NCBI RefSeq assembly: GCF_036697405.1
Contig: NZ_JBAHWA010000017.1
Coordinates: 1 to 64,000 of the forward strand
Direction of reading: 5' to 3'
Source: Lysobacter sp036697405
GTDB taxonomy: Bacteria > Pseudomonadota > Gammaproteobacteria > Xanthomonadales > Xanthomonadaceae
Length of the DNA stretch: 64,000 bases
Below the pieces are notes generated by a model. That model worked only from the letters and a program-made list of their open reading frames with translations. It did no database searches and was not told where the DNA came from. This document shows positions 1 through 7,883 of the stretch, piece by piece (position 1 is the stretch's first letter; every line of letters begins with the position of its first letter). The position numbers were made by a program, and so were the translations under genes.

Positions 1-18
1 GGCCTTCTTCTTTGCGCG
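1..18 (+). terminator. 3' half of an rRNA-type terminator from an upstream unit
   Basis: The first 18 bases (GGCCTTCTTCTTTGCGCG) are identical to 269-286, which is the downstream arm and tail of the terminator that follows the 5S gene below. This implies that another 5S or rRNA operon end lies just outside the window. Only the descending arm is present here. Confidence 0.65.
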
Positions 19-78
19 ACGATTTGGTTAATGCGGCCCGTCGATGGACGATTAACTCGTGCGCGGACCGTTGCGCGA

Positions 79-236
79 GCGCCCGGCCCGCGCCAGCGGC
101 GCGGGCGTTCGCCGATGCACGCGCCAGGGGCGCGTAAGCCGCATCGGCTCACCCCATCCCGAACTCGGAAGTGAAACGCATATGCGCCGATGGCAGTGTG
201 GCCTAAGCCATGCAAGAGCAGGTCATCGCCGGGGGC
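79..236 (+). rRNA. rrf: 5S ribosomal RNA, atypical 5' half
   Basis: The core from about 151 to 230 is clearly 5S rRNA. It has CCCATCCCGAACTCGGAAG followed by GTGAAACG, then GCGCCGATGGCAGTGTGG, CCATGCAAGAG and GGTCATCGCC. Helix II can be drawn between 130-139 and the strand after GTGAAACG. The expected 5' strand of helix I is not about 15 bases upstream of helix II as in ordinary 5S. The only good partner for the 3' end GCCGGGGGC (228-236) is GCGCCCGGC at 79-87 (8 of 9 pairs). That implies about 40 extra bases, including a GC hairpin at 87-105. Either this is a 5S with an inserted hairpin or a decaying tandem copy. The 5' end is therefore uncertain; the identity of the 3' two thirds is not. 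Confidence 0.75.
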
Positions 237-243
237 TTCATCC

Positions 244-282
244 GAAGGCCGGTTCCCGAAAGGGGGCCGGCCTTCTTCTTTG
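244..282 (+). terminator. Terminator after 5S rRNA
   Basis: A 9-bp stem (GAAGGCCGG at 244-252 with CCGGCCTTC at 267-275) is followed by TTCTTTG. It directly follows the 5S gene. Its descending arm and tail are repeated at 1-18. Confidence 0.75.
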
Positions 283-286
283 CGCG

Positions 287-1349
287 AAACAATCCCGCTT
301 AGTTAATACCGCCGTGCGGCGGAGTTAATCCCAGCGCGGCACGAACCTATCAACGCGCGAGCGCGAGGCGGACGTCGCGCCTGCGACGGCGTTCCCGATC
401 GCCCCTGTAGGAGCGGCGCGAGCCGCGACCGCGATAACCCGATTACGGCGCCGCTCCATTGCCATCGCGGCTTACGCCGCTCCTACAGGGAGCGATCACG
501 CGTGGGCCTTGGTTGCGCCAGGTGACTTGGATTGCGCCGCCGAGGCCTTGGCGCGGTCGCGGCTCGCGCCGCTCCTACAGGGGAGGGGCGATGGTGCTGC
601 GGCTTGGCTGCTCCCGCGGGGAGGCGACGTCTCAGGCCCAGAAAGCAGCGATCTGCTCGCTACTGTAGCCGCGATCGCCATCACCCGAACTGCGGCGCCG
701 CTCCAGTAACGCCGGCGTGGGCGTTTGTGGCGACCGCAAAGCGGAGGCGACGATCAGGCCGGGCCCATGAACCCACCCCTGTGGGAGCGGCGTAAGCCGC
801 GATCGCCATAGCCCGAACTGCGGCGCCGCTCCATTACGCCGGCATGGGCGTTTGTGGCGACCGCAAAGCGGAGGCGAAGACCAGGCCGGGCCCATGAACC
901 CTCCCCTGTGGGAGCGGCGTAAGCCGCGATCGCCATCACCCGAACTGCGGCGCCGCTCCATTATCGAGATCGCGGCTTACGCCGCTCCCACAGGAAGCGT
1001 TTTGGCGCAGGCCGCCGGGGTCTACGCCCGGTGACCCGGGCTGCGCCGCCGGTGCGTTGCCGCGGTCGCGGCTCAAGCCGCTCCTGCAGGGGACAGGCAG
1101 AGTTGCGTCGGATGGGGTTGGTACGGTCGCGGCTTGTCACGCCCCTATCCAAAGCCGATCGCGCCGAGGGCTCAACAAAAAGCGGATGGGCTGAAATGTG
1201 CGGATCCTGGCGTCTTGCCATCGCGGCTGCATCAATGCGCGCCTGTGAGTACACTCCGCCTGCAGTCGCGCGATCATGCGCGGCGCGCCAGCCGCGGTCG
1301 GACTCGACCCGCGGCCATACCGATCCCGGATCGGAACAGGAGAGGTTCC
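287..1349. repeat. Gene-free repeat field with GGAGCGGCG-type palindromes
   Basis: No credible gene lies here. The stretch is dominated by about seven copies of a short element with core GGAGCGGCGTAAGCCGCGA, in either orientation, near 403-431, 463-489, 551-584, 778-808, 906-933, 968-994 and 1062-1092. The core contains a small palindrome (GCGGC..GCCGC), and neighbours are often in opposite orientation. The same family recurs at 14862-15180, 38595-38690 and 39247-39324. Short open frames in this region are generated by the repeats and show no protein-like composition. Confidence 0.8.
671..960. repeat. Tandem repeat of about 128 bp
   Basis: A unit beginning GCGATCGCCATCACCCGAA occurs at 671-798 and again at 799-925, with a partial third copy at 926-960. 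Each unit contains one GGAGCGGCG-type element. The units differ at scattered positions, so the duplication is not brand new. Confidence 0.8.
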
Positions 1350-1385
1350 ATGAAGTTCACCATCGTCGGCGCGGTCCACCGCTAA
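1350..1385 (+). CDS. Putative 11-residue leader peptide
   Basis: ATG at 1350 opens MKFTIVGAVHR followed by TAA. It is preceded at ideal distance by AGGAGAGG (1338-1345), the strongest ribosome binding site in the first 3.5 kb. Nothing longer uses this site. It lies about 225 bases upstream of the ABC exporter gene and just ahead of alternative hairpins (1398-1444), an arrangement typical of translation-dependent attenuation. It could instead be the decayed 5' end of a lost gene. I cannot assign a ligand or confirm translation. Confidence 0.4.
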   Translation: MKFTIVGAVHR

Positions 1386-1397
1386 GTCCGCACACGT

Positions 1398-1444
1398 GGC
1401 CTGGTTTCAGGCCGCGCCAGGCAGACAGTCCGCAGACAGGGCCT
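1398..1444 (+). promoter_or_regulatory. Mutually exclusive hairpins in ABC exporter leader
   Basis: CAGGCC at 1408-1413 can pair perfectly with GGCCTG at 1398-1403 (4-nt loop) or with an identical GGCCTG at 1439-1444. The two structures exclude each other. The upstream arm starts 13 bases after the stop codon of the leader ORF, so a ribosome at its end would cover or approach it. No strong T-tract follows, so control could act on translation or Rho access rather than intrinsic termination. Confidence 0.3.
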
Positions 1445-1610
1445 GTTGTGGCCGCTGATCGCGCGCGCTCGTCCGCCGCCTCACTCCCGAATCGTTGATC
1501 CGGCGCCACTGGCGCCCGTTCGCCCCCGCGCGTTCGCTCGTGCGCCCGATCCAGGCGTGAGGCCGGGCGCGTGCGGCGGGAGTTTCCAAGTTCAAACAAG
1601 GCGCAACGCC

Positions 1611-3449
1611 ATGATGATTTTTCGTTGGTTCGAATCCCTGATCGACCCGTTTCGCCCGGCCCCGGAGGTCATGCCTCCACGCACGGTGGCGGCGTTCTAC
1701 TGGCATTTCGTACGCCAGGCCTGGCCGGTGTTCGCGGTACTGACCGTAGTCGGCTTCTTCGTCGCGATCGTCGAGGTGGTGATGTTCGACTACCTGGGCA
1801 AGGTCGTGGACCTGGTGAATACCGCGCCTCCCGGCCGGTTGTTCGCTCAGCACGGCAGCGAGCTGCTGTGGATGGCGGCGGTGATGCTGATCGCGCGGCC
1901 GCTCTTCCTGGGCTTGCACGACTTGCTGCTCAACCAGACCGTGCATCCCAGCATGACCAACCTGGTGCGTTGGCAGACCCACCGCTACATGCTCCGGCAG
2001 AGCCTGGGCTTCTTCCAGAACGACTTCGCCGGCCGCGTGGCCAACCGGATCATGCAGACCGGTCCGTCGCTGCGCGAATCGACCACCCAGGCCTTCGACG
2101 CGCTGTGGTACGTGGTGGTGTACTCGGCCTCGGCCATCTACCTGTTCGCGCAAGCCGATGCCTGGCTGGTGCTGCCGCTGCTGGCCTGGATCGTGGTCTA
2201 CGTCGGGCTGCTGCGCTACTTCGTGCCGCGAGTGAAGCTGCGCTCGTGGCGGGCCTCGGACGCGCGTTCCAAACTGATGGGGCGCATCGTCGACGGCTAC
2301 ACCAACATCGCCACGCTCAAGCTGTTCGCGCACTCGCGGCGCGAAGAGGACTACGTGGCCGAGGCGATGCGGGAGCAGACCGGTCGCTCGCGCGAGATGA
2401 CCCGTATGACCACGTTGATGGGCGTCAGCATCACCGTGGTCAACGGCCTGCTGATCGTCGGTACCTGCGGCCTGGCGCTGTGGCTGTGGCATCGCGGCGC
2501 GATCACGGTGGGCGCGATCGCGCTGGCCACCGGCCTGGTGATCCGCATCCACAACATGTCGGGCTGGATCATGTGGACGGTGAACGGCATCTTCGAGGAC
2601 ATCGGCACGGTGCAGGACGGCATCGAGACGATCTCGCGGCCGTTGACGGTGGTCGACCGCGAGGACGCGAAGGCGCTGACGGTCAGCCAGGGAGAGGTGC
2701 GTTTCGAGAACGTGCATTTCCACTACGGCCGCGACAGCGGCCTGATCGCCGACCTCGACCTGACGGTGCGGCCGGGCGAGAAAATCGGCCTGGTCGGGCC
2801 GTCGGGCGCGGGCAAGTCGACCCTGATGAACATCCTGCTGCGGCTGTACGACCTGGAAGGCGGGCGCATCCTGATCGATGGCCAGGATATCGCCGGCGTG
2901 ACCCAGGAGAGCCTGCGTTCGCAGATCGGCGTGGTTACCCAGGACACCTCGTTGTTGCATCGCTCGATCCGCGACAATCTGCTGTACGGGCGTCCGGACG
3001 CGAGCGAGGCGGAGATGTTGGCGGCCGCGCGCGAGGCGCGTGCGGACGAGTTCATTCCGCGCCTGGTGGATGGCGAGGGGCGTCAGGGCTACGAGGCGCT
3101 GGTCGGCGAGCGCGGCGTCAAGCTCTCCGGCGGTCAGCGCCAGCGCGTGGCGATCGCGCGCGTGCTGTTGAAGAACGCGCCGATCCTGATCCTCGATGAG
3201 GCCACGTCGGCCTTGGACTCGGAAGCCGAGGCAGCGATCCAGGACAGCCTGGATTCGTTGATGCAGGGCAAGACGGTGATCGCGATCGCGCACCGTCTGT
3301 CGACGATCGCGCGCATGGATCGGCTGGTGGTGATGGACCAGGGACGGATCATCGAGACCGGCACGCACGAGGAGCTGATCTCGCACGATGGCTTGTATGC
3401 GCGGCTGTGGAAGCGGCAGACGGGCGGCTTTGTGGGGGTGGATGCGTAA
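1611..3449 (+). CDS. ABC transporter, fused permease/ATPase (exporter type)
   Basis: This is a 612-residue half transporter of the ABC exporter class, expected in the inner membrane as a homodimer driving ATP-powered export. Residues about 30-350 form the transmembrane domain with several hydrophobic spans. The ATPase follows, with Walker A GPSGAGKST near residue 395, signature LSGGQRQR near 504, Walker B ILILDEATSAL near 524, and the H-loop in AIAHRLSTI. The start at 1611 (MMIFRWFESL) is chosen because upstream in-frame sequence is proline/arginine-rich and not protein-like. The substrate cannot be read from the sequence; lipid, peptide and drug exporters all share this architecture. The gene stands alone behind the short leader ORF and alternative hairpins, which suggests regulated expression. 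Confidence 0.9.
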   Translation: MMIFRWFESLIDPFRPAPEVMPPRTVAAFYWHFVRQAWPVFAVLTVVGFFVAIVEVVMFDYLGKVVDLVNTAPPGRLFAQHGSELLWMAAVMLIARPLFLGLHDLLLNQTVHPSMTNLVRWQTHRYMLRQSLGFFQNDFAGRVANRIMQTGPSLRESTTQAFDALWYVVVYSASAIYLFAQADAWLVLPLLAWIVVYVGLLRYFVPRVKLRSWRASDARSKLMGRIVDGYTNIATLKLFAHSRREEDYVAEAMREQTGRSREMTRMTTLMGVSITVVNGLLIVGTCGLALWLWHRGAITVGAIALATGLVIRIHNMSGWIMWTVNGIFEDIGTVQDGIETISRPLTVVDREDAKALTVSQGEVRFENVHFHYGRDSGLIADLDLTVRPGEKIGLVGPSGAGKSTLMNILLRLYDLEGGRILIDGQDIAGVTQESLRSQIGVVTQDTSLLHRSIRDNLLYGRPDASEAEMLAAAREARADEFIPRLVDGEGRQGYEALVGERGVKLSGGQRQRVAIARVLLKNAPILILDEATSALDSEAEAAIQDSLDSLMQGKTVIAIAHRLSTIARMDRLVVMDQGRIIETGTHEELISHDGLYARLWKRQTGGFVGVDA

Positions 3450-3462
3450 GCGCTGAGAGCGG

Positions 3463-3635
3463 CCCTCGCCCCAACCCCTCTCCCGCGGTGCGGGAGAGGG
3501 GCTTAAGCACGGGGCTGCGCCGCCCTTGCTCCCGCTTGCGGGAGCAAGGGATCGGAGGGCGGATGAGGCCGACATTGGATTGGAGTGGCGCGCGTGCGCC
3601 GGCCCTCACTCCAACCCTCTCCCGCAAGCGGGAGC
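3463..3635. repeat. CCCTCTCCCGC/GCGGGAGAGGG palindromic repeats
   Basis: Three hairpin-forming elements follow the ABC gene: 3463-3503 (CCCCTCTCCCGC with GCGGGAGAGGGG), 3523-3550 (a perfect 13-bp stem, CCCTTGCTCCCGC with its complement) and a related half element at 3601-3635. They sit between convergent genes, where they may end transcripts. The same family is found inside the pgeF coding sequence at 44711-44752. Confidence 0.75.
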
Positions 3636-3656
3636 GAACGCGCAGGTCCGGAATGT

Positions 3657-5150
3657 TCAGAACAGCGAGCCCGTGCTCCCGCGCTCGCCATCGCCGGCTT
3701 GGCCGCGGCGTTTGCGGACCCAGCCGCCGACGCCCGAGGGCTGGTGCGTGGTCGCGGCGGCCGGTTTCGCCTCGCTGCGTTCGCGCGCCTGACGGTGCGC
3801 GGTTTCGGCCATCACGTTGAACTGGCGCAGGCGCTGCAGCCACAGTTCGTCCATGCTGGGGTCGGCGACCAGCGGCGCCGCGCCGAGGTCGGCTTCGGTG
3901 GCTTCGTCCGGGATGTGGCCGAAGGGGATGCGCATCGGCGCGGCGCCCTGCGCCAGGGCTTCGTGCATCGCGCCGAAGTACAGGCGGTTGTTGCCGTAGC
4001 GCTGATTGATCTGGTCCAGCACCCGGGTCAAGGCCTGGTTGCGATGGCGGTCGGCGAACAGCGCACCGGTCTCGGCGGCGCAGGGCTGCAGGTCGATCAG
4101 GGACACGGCCACCGACAGCGGCGGATGCCGTTGCAGGTTCCAGCGTCCGTTGGCGGCGGCGCGCATCAGCGGCGCCATGGTGTCGGCCAGCAACTGCAGC
4201 AGGGTCGGGGTGTCGTCGAGCGCGGCGAAGGACAGGCTGCGGTCGTAGCGTTGTTCGCGGCCGACGAAGCGCACGTGCAGGCTCAGGCCGCGCGCCTGGC
4301 AGCGCTCCTGGCGCAACCGCATCGCCGCCTTGGCGAGCAGTTTGAACATCACCGAACGCATGCCCTCGGCATTGCGCATCTGCGGGTCGAGCACGTGCGA
4401 GTGGCCGACCGAGCCGACCGCCTTGCGCTGGCGCGAGGGCGGTTCGATGCCGCGCAGCTGGGCCCAGAAACGTTCGCCTTCGATGCCGCCCCAGATCGCA
4501 CGCAGGTGTTCGCGCGGCGCGGCGGTGAGCTGCGCGACCGTGCTCAGGCCGGCCTCATGCAGGCGCTGCAGCATCGACGGTCCGACTCCGCACAGGTCCT
4601 GCAGCTGCAGGCCGTGCAGGGCCTGCGGCAGGTCGGCCAGTTCGACCACGGTCAGGCCGTCGACCTTCTCGATGTCGGAGGCGGTCTTGGCCAGGAAGGT
4701 GTTGGGCGCGATCCCGATCGAGCAGCGGATCGCCGGGCTCAGGCCGCGCTCGATCAGGGTGCGCTTGATCCGTTGCGCGATCGCGATGGCGTTGTCGCGC
4801 TGGCGTTCGCGGCCCATCAGGCGGCAGGCGACCTCGTCGATCGACAAGGGCTTGCCGTCGATCGGAATGCAGTCCTCGATCGCGGCGATCAGCTGGTGAT
4901 GCAGCTCGACGTAGCGCGCCGGCCGCGCCTGCACGATCGCGATGTCGGGGCAGCGCTCCAGCGCCTCGCGTACCGGCGTGCCGGTCTTGACGCCGTGCAG
5001 TTTGGCTTCGCGGCTGGCGGCGATGCAGCAGGTGGTCGCCGCCATCACCGGCACCACGCCGATCGGACGGCCGCGCAGGCGCGGCTCGTCGTATTGCTCG
5101 ACCGAGGCGAAGTAGGAGTTGAAGTCGACGAACAGGCAGCGCAGGGTCAT
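3657..5150 (-). CDS. Y-family (DinB/UmuC-type) DNA polymerase
   Basis: This 497-residue protein begins MTLRCLFVDFNSYFASVEQ, the palm motif of Y-family translesion polymerases with its catalytic Asp. It keeps the second catalytic motif LSIDEVACRL near residue 100, the SIGIAPNTFLAKTAS motif, a helix-hairpin-helix (LCGVGPSMLQRL), and a little-finger domain after about residue 240. Because the Asp and Asp/Glu catalytic residues are intact, it should be an active polymerase, unlike ImuB-type proteins. It is longer than E. coli Pol IV (351 aa). The extra C terminus is basic and low-complexity and resembles no domain I know. The gene stands alone; no umuD-, imuA- or dnaE2-like partner is adjacent. 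I see no obvious LexA box, but this cannot be ruled out by eye. Confidence 0.88.
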   Translation of the reverse strand: MTLRCLFVDFNSYFASVEQYDEPRLRGRPIGVVPVMAATTCCIAASREAKLHGVKTGTPVREALERCPDIAIVQARPARYVELHHQLIAAIEDCIPIDGKPLSIDEVACRLMGRERQRDNAIAIAQRIKRTLIERGLSPAIRCSIGIAPNTFLAKTASDIEKVDGLTVVELADLPQALHGLQLQDLCGVGPSMLQRLHEAGLSTVAQLTAAPREHLRAIWGGIEGERFWAQLRGIEPPSRQRKAVGSVGHSHVLDPQMRNAEGMRSVMFKLLAKAAMRLRQERCQARGLSLHVRFVGREQRYDRSLSFAALDDTPTLLQLLADTMAPLMRAAANGRWNLQRHPPLSVAVSLIDLQPCAAETGALFADRHRNQALTRVLDQINQRYGNNRLYFGAMHEALAQGAAPMRIPFGHIPDEATEADLGAAPLVADPSMDELWLQRLRQFNVMAETAHRQARERSEAKPAAATTHQPSGVGGWVRKRRGQAGDGERGSTGSLF

Positions 5151-5279
5151 GGCGGCGGGCCACGCATGGGGATCCAGTATCGCGCTGCGCGACGGGCCAG
5201 GGGAGGCCGTCGGCCGGCGACCCGCCGAGCTTGTCGGCGGGCCGTCTCCGGTGTTGAGAATTGCCGTTGAATCAGTGTC

Positions 5280-5927
5280 TTACAGAACGATCGGCGGCTC
5301 GCCGCCGACGATCACCACGTCCGCCGGGCGACGCGCGAACAGGCCGACGCTGACCACGCCCGGGATCTGGTTGATCGCGGTTTCCAGCGCCACCGGGTCG
5401 ACGATCGCCAGGCCGTGGATGTCGAGGATCCAGTTGCCGTTGTCGGTGACCACGTTCTCGCGCCAGACCGGCTGGGCGCGGGTCATGGCCAGGATCTCGC
5501 GCGCGACCAGGCTGCGCGCCATCGGCACCACTTCGACCGGCAGCGGGAACTTGCCGAGCACGTCGACGCGCTTGGCCGGATCGACGATGCAGACGAACTT
5601 GGCGCTGGCCTCGGCGATGATCTTCTCGCGGGTGAGCGCGGCGCCGCCGCCCTTGATCAGGCGCTTGTGCGGATCGCATTCGTCGGCGCCGTCGACGTAC
5701 AGCGCCAGCGGGCCGGTGGCGTTGAGGTCCAGCACCTCGATGCCCAGCGCCTTCAGGCGCGCGGTGCTCTGTTCGGAGCTGGACACGGCGCCCTTGATGC
5801 GTTCCTTGTTGCGGCCGAGCGCGTCGATGAAGTAGGCGACCGTGGAACCGGTGCCGACGCCGACGATCATGCCGTCCTCGATGTAGTCGATGGCTTTTTC
5901 GCCGGCCAGGCGCTTGGCTTCAGTCAT
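5280..5927 (-). CDS. rpiA: Ribose-5-phosphate isomerase A
   Basis: A 215-residue cytoplasmic enzyme that interconverts ribose 5-phosphate and ribulose 5-phosphate in the non-oxidative pentose phosphate pathway. Family motifs are all present: GVGTGSTVAYFI near residue 23 (phosphate loop), DGADECD near 80 (catalytic Asp), and KGGGAALTREKI near 93 (catalytic Glu and Lys). The length matches the family. It starts at 5927 with MTEAKRLAGEKA. It lies downstream of the EVE gene on the same strand, separated by about 125 bp that carry an inverted-repeat element, so co-transcription is possible but interrupted by a potential hairpin. Confidence 0.96.
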   Translation of the reverse strand: MTEAKRLAGEKAIDYIEDGMIVGVGTGSTVAYFIDALGRNKERIKGAVSSSEQSTARLKALGIEVLDLNATGPLALYVDGADECDPHKRLIKGGGAALTREKIIAEASAKFVCIVDPAKRVDVLGKFPLPVEVVPMARSLVAREILAMTRAQPVWRENVVTDNGNWILDIHGLAIVDPVALETAINQIPGVVSVGLFARRPADVVIVGGEPPIVL

Positions 5928-5932
5928 GAGTA

Positions 5933-6050
5933 GGGATTCGGGATTGGGGATTCGGGATTGGTTAGAGCGGGCGGCGGCGTGAATTTCGAGGATTCGTTCG
6001 AGTATCGAGGCGCTTTTGCGAATCCCGAATCTCTAATCGCGAATCCCGGC
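5933..6050. repeat. GATTCGGGATT inverted-repeat element, copy 1
   Basis: The left arm contains GGGATTCGGGATTGGGGATT and a repeat of it. The right arm contains the near complement GCGAATCCCGAATCTCTAAT. The arms face each other about 50 bases apart, between the EVE gene and rpiA. The same design recurs at 37816-37936 and 63508-63634. Confidence 0.8.
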
Positions 6051-6054
6051 TCCA

Positions 6055-6525
6055 CTACTCCATCGCCAACAACCGCTTCCATTGCGCCGCCGTCACCGGC
6101 AGCACCGACAGGCGGTTGCCGCGCCGGGTCAGGGCGAAGTCCTCGCCGAGTTCGTCGGCGTGGGCCTTGATCTCGTCCAGGGTGATCACGCGCTTGAGCT
6201 TGCGGTCGAAGGCGACGTCCACCAGCAGCCAGCGCGGGTCCTCGCGCGTGCTCTTGGGGTCGTGGTAGTCGGACTTGGGATCGAACTGGGTCGGGTCCGG
6301 GTAGGCGGGGCTGGCGATGGTGGCCAGGCCGGCGATGCCGGGCACGGCGGTGTTGGAGTGGTAGAACAGCACGCCGTCGCCGACCTTCATGCCGTCGCGC
6401 ATGTAGTTGCGCGCCTGGTAGTTGCGCACGCCGTTCCAGGGCTCGGTGCGCACGCGCTCCAGGTCGTCGATGGAGAAGGTGTCGGGTTCGGACTTCATCA
6501 GCCAGTAGCGGCGGCGTGCGGTCAT
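6055..6525 (-). CDS. EVE domain-containing protein
   Basis: A 156-residue single-domain protein. The N terminus YWLMKSEPDTFSIDDL and the later WNGVRNYQARNYMR are hallmarks of the EVE/PUA-like fold, which is thought to bind modified bases in nucleic acids. The start at 6525 (MTARRRYW) is preferred because it brings the conserved YWLMKSEP to residue 6 and leaves a short gap to fau. The fau stop lies 8 bases upstream, so fau and this gene form one transcription unit. Position next to fau and zapA is common in related genomes. The cellular substrate is not known from sequence. Confidence 0.9.
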   Translation of the reverse strand: MTARRRYWLMKSEPDTFSIDDLERVRTEPWNGVRNYQARNYMRDGMKVGDGVLFYHSNTAVPGIAGLATIASPAYPDPTQFDPKSDYHDPKSTREDPRWLLVDVAFDRKLKRVITLDEIKAHADELGEDFALTRRGNRLSVLPVTAAQWKRLLAME

Positions 6526-6533
6526 GGGGGCGT

Positions 6534-7127
6534 TCACGCGATCAGGGAATGTCGGCAGTCGTAGACGGCGGCGTCGCTGCACACGGCGTCGAGGGCCACG
6601 TCCCAGTCGGCGCGGTCGAGCGCGTCGATGCGCTGGACCTCGAACGCGGCGCCGACCAGCCAGGGCGGCGCGGGCTCGCGCTGGCGGAACGCGAAGCTGC
6701 GATCGTACCAGCCGCCGCCCATGCCCAGCCGGTGGCCGCGCGGATCGAAGCCGACCAGCGGGGTCACCGCCAGGGCCAGGTCGCGCGGTTCCAGCAGCGA
6801 GCTCGCGGCCACGTCGGGTTCGGGGATGCCGTAGCGGTTGCCGACCAGCGGATCGCCCGCGCGCCAGGGCGCGAAGCGCAGGGCGCCGTCGTCGCCGAGC
6901 ACCGGCAGGCAGTAGATGCAGTCCGGCGGCAGCCGCAGCTGCCAGGCGTGCAGACCGATCTCGCCGTCCAGGGCCCAGTAGCCGGCCACGTAGCCGGTTT
7001 GCGGCGCGAACGGAAGGCCCAGCAGGTGCGCGGCCAGGCGCTCGGCGCCGGCGATGCGGTCGGCCGCGCTTAGCGCGCGGCGGCGCTCGCGCAGATCGCG
7101 GCGCAGCGCCGCACGGTCAGCCGTCAT
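6534..7127 (-). CDS. fau: 5-formyltetrahydrofolate cyclo-ligase
   Basis: A 197-residue enzyme that converts 5-formyl-THF to 5,10-methenyl-THF using ATP, salvaging a storage form of folate. The C-terminal signature GFDPRGHRLGMGGGWYDR is clear, as are the earlier YGIPEPD and the basic N-terminal helix RRDLRERRRALSAADR. The start at 7127 (MTADRAAL) places this helix at the family position; upstream in-frame sequence belongs to the 6S RNA terminator region. It lies directly downstream of the 6S RNA gene, the classical ssrS-fau arrangement of gammaproteobacteria. Confidence 0.94.
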   Translation of the reverse strand: MTADRAALRRDLRERRRALSAADRIAGAERLAAHLLGLPFAPQTGYVAGYWALDGEIGLHAWQLRLPPDCIYCLPVLGDDGALRFAPWRAGDPLVGNRYGIPEPDVAASSLLEPRDLALAVTPLVGFDPRGHRLGMGGGWYDRSFAFRQREPAPPWLVGAAFEVQRIDALDRADWDVALDAVCSDAAVYDCRHSLIA

Positions 7128-7170
7128 GCGGCAGGGCTTCCATCTGGGGGCGGCGCGCGCGAGGCGCGCC

Positions 7171-7198
7171 AAGAAGGAGCGGGCGCCGCGAGGCGCCC
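7171..7198 (-). terminator. Hairpin with T-rich tail between 6S RNA and fau
   Basis: GGGCGCC and GGCGCCC (7181-7187 and 7192-7198) form a 7-bp stem with a 4-nt loop, followed on the minus strand by GCTCCTTCTT. A second GC hairpin lies at 7152-7170. It probably trims or partly terminates 6S RNA transcripts while allowing read-through to fau. Confidence 0.55.
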
Positions 7199-7204
7199 GT
7201 CCGG

Positions 7205-7400
7205 GATAAGTAGTCCTCCGCCAATGGCGATGCATGCCAAACGACCTTGAACCCGGGGTTCAAGTGGGGACGCTTGGCTGCCTTCGGGCTTCCCGCTACG
7301 AGGCGGACTTGCACTCCGGGCTTCCGCTGCGCCCCCGTGGTCGTCATTAAGGGACAAGGCGAATGTTTGTGCACGCCGTCGCGCACAGCAGAGGACGTGG
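7205..7400 (-). ncRNA. ssrS: 6S RNA
   Basis: This RNA binds the housekeeping RNA polymerase holoenzyme as a promoter mimic. The minus strand contains CACTTGAACCCCGGGTTCAAGG, split here as CTTGAACC and GGTTCAAGG, which matches the conserved 6S 3' hairpin. The ends pair (GTCCTC near 7396-7391 with GAGGAC near 7215-7210), closing a long, bulged rod of about 195 nt, the usual length. It sits between zapA and fau exactly as in other gammaproteobacteria. Exact ends are estimated from the closing stem. Confidence 0.88.
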
Positions 7401-7404
7401 GCAA

Positions 7405-7410
7405 AGTATA
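7405..7410 (-). promoter_or_regulatory. -10 box of the 6S RNA promoter
   Basis: TATACT reads on the minus strand at 7410-7405, about 7 bases before the predicted 6S 5' end. It stands out in very GC-rich surroundings. The -35 region is weak (GGACAT with 18-bp spacing). Confidence 0.55.
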
Positions 7411-7570
7411 GCGCGGCGGCGCGCGCGCGCATGTCCGCTCGTCGGTAAGGCTGCGCTGCGATTCATCGAGGCCGTGATCGCGTGCGTGCAAGGCGCATCT
7501 CCGGGATTCACGCGCGTCGCTTGCGCGCGTGGGCTTCGCCGTCGCGCGGCGCATGGCGCCAAACGCGGAT

Positions 7571-7873
7571 TCAGCGCGGCGCGGCGTCGAACAGGCCGTC
7601 GAGCTTGCGGTGCAGGTCGCCCAGGGTGCGCGCGAGTTCGCGGTCGCGGCTTTCGTTCTCGCCGCGCAGCTGCTGCAGTTCGTGGGCCAGGTTGAGCGCG
7701 GCCAGCACGGCCACGCGATCGAGCGCGGCCATGCGGTTGCCGCCGCGGATCTCGCGCATCTTGCTGTCCAGCAGCTTGGCCGCCGACAACAGGCTGTCGC
7801 GTTCGGACGGCTCGCAGCCGACCGTGTACTCGCGGTCGAGCAGGCGGATGCTGACGGGTTCGCTGGCGCTCAT
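7571..7873 (-). CDS. zapA: Cell division protein ZapA
   Basis: A 100-residue cytoplasmic protein that bundles and stabilises FtsZ filaments at the Z ring. The N-terminal half (VSIRLLDREYTVGCEPSERDSL) is the ZapA beta domain, followed by LLDSKMREIR and a C-terminal coiled coil (ALNLAHELQQLRGENESRDRELARTL). Length and composition are typical. It follows the TIGR02449-like gene by 10 bases and precedes 6S RNA, a conserved order. Confidence 0.94.
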   Translation of the reverse strand: MSASEPVSIRLLDREYTVGCEPSERDSLLSAAKLLDSKMREIRGGNRMAALDRVAVLAALNLAHELQQLRGENESRDRELARTLGDLHRKLDGLFDAAPR

Positions 7874-7883
7874 CGGCGGATGC

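Noticed and set aside
287..1349. tRNA genes after the 5S rRNA
   Set aside because: No cloverleaf, T-loop (GGTTCGAATCC-type) or CCA end could be found; only palindromic repeats are present.
1407..3575. Long open frame on the minus strand opposite the ABC transporter (722 codons)
   Set aside because: It is an antisense shadow caused by high GC; composition is Arg/His/Gln-rich, and the plus strand encodes a complete ABC exporter with all motifs.
3657..5150. ImuB of an imuA-imuB-dnaE2 mutagenesis cassette
   Set aside because: Catalytic acidic residues are intact (FVDFN, SIDE), which ImuB lacks, and neither imuA nor dnaE2 is adjacent.
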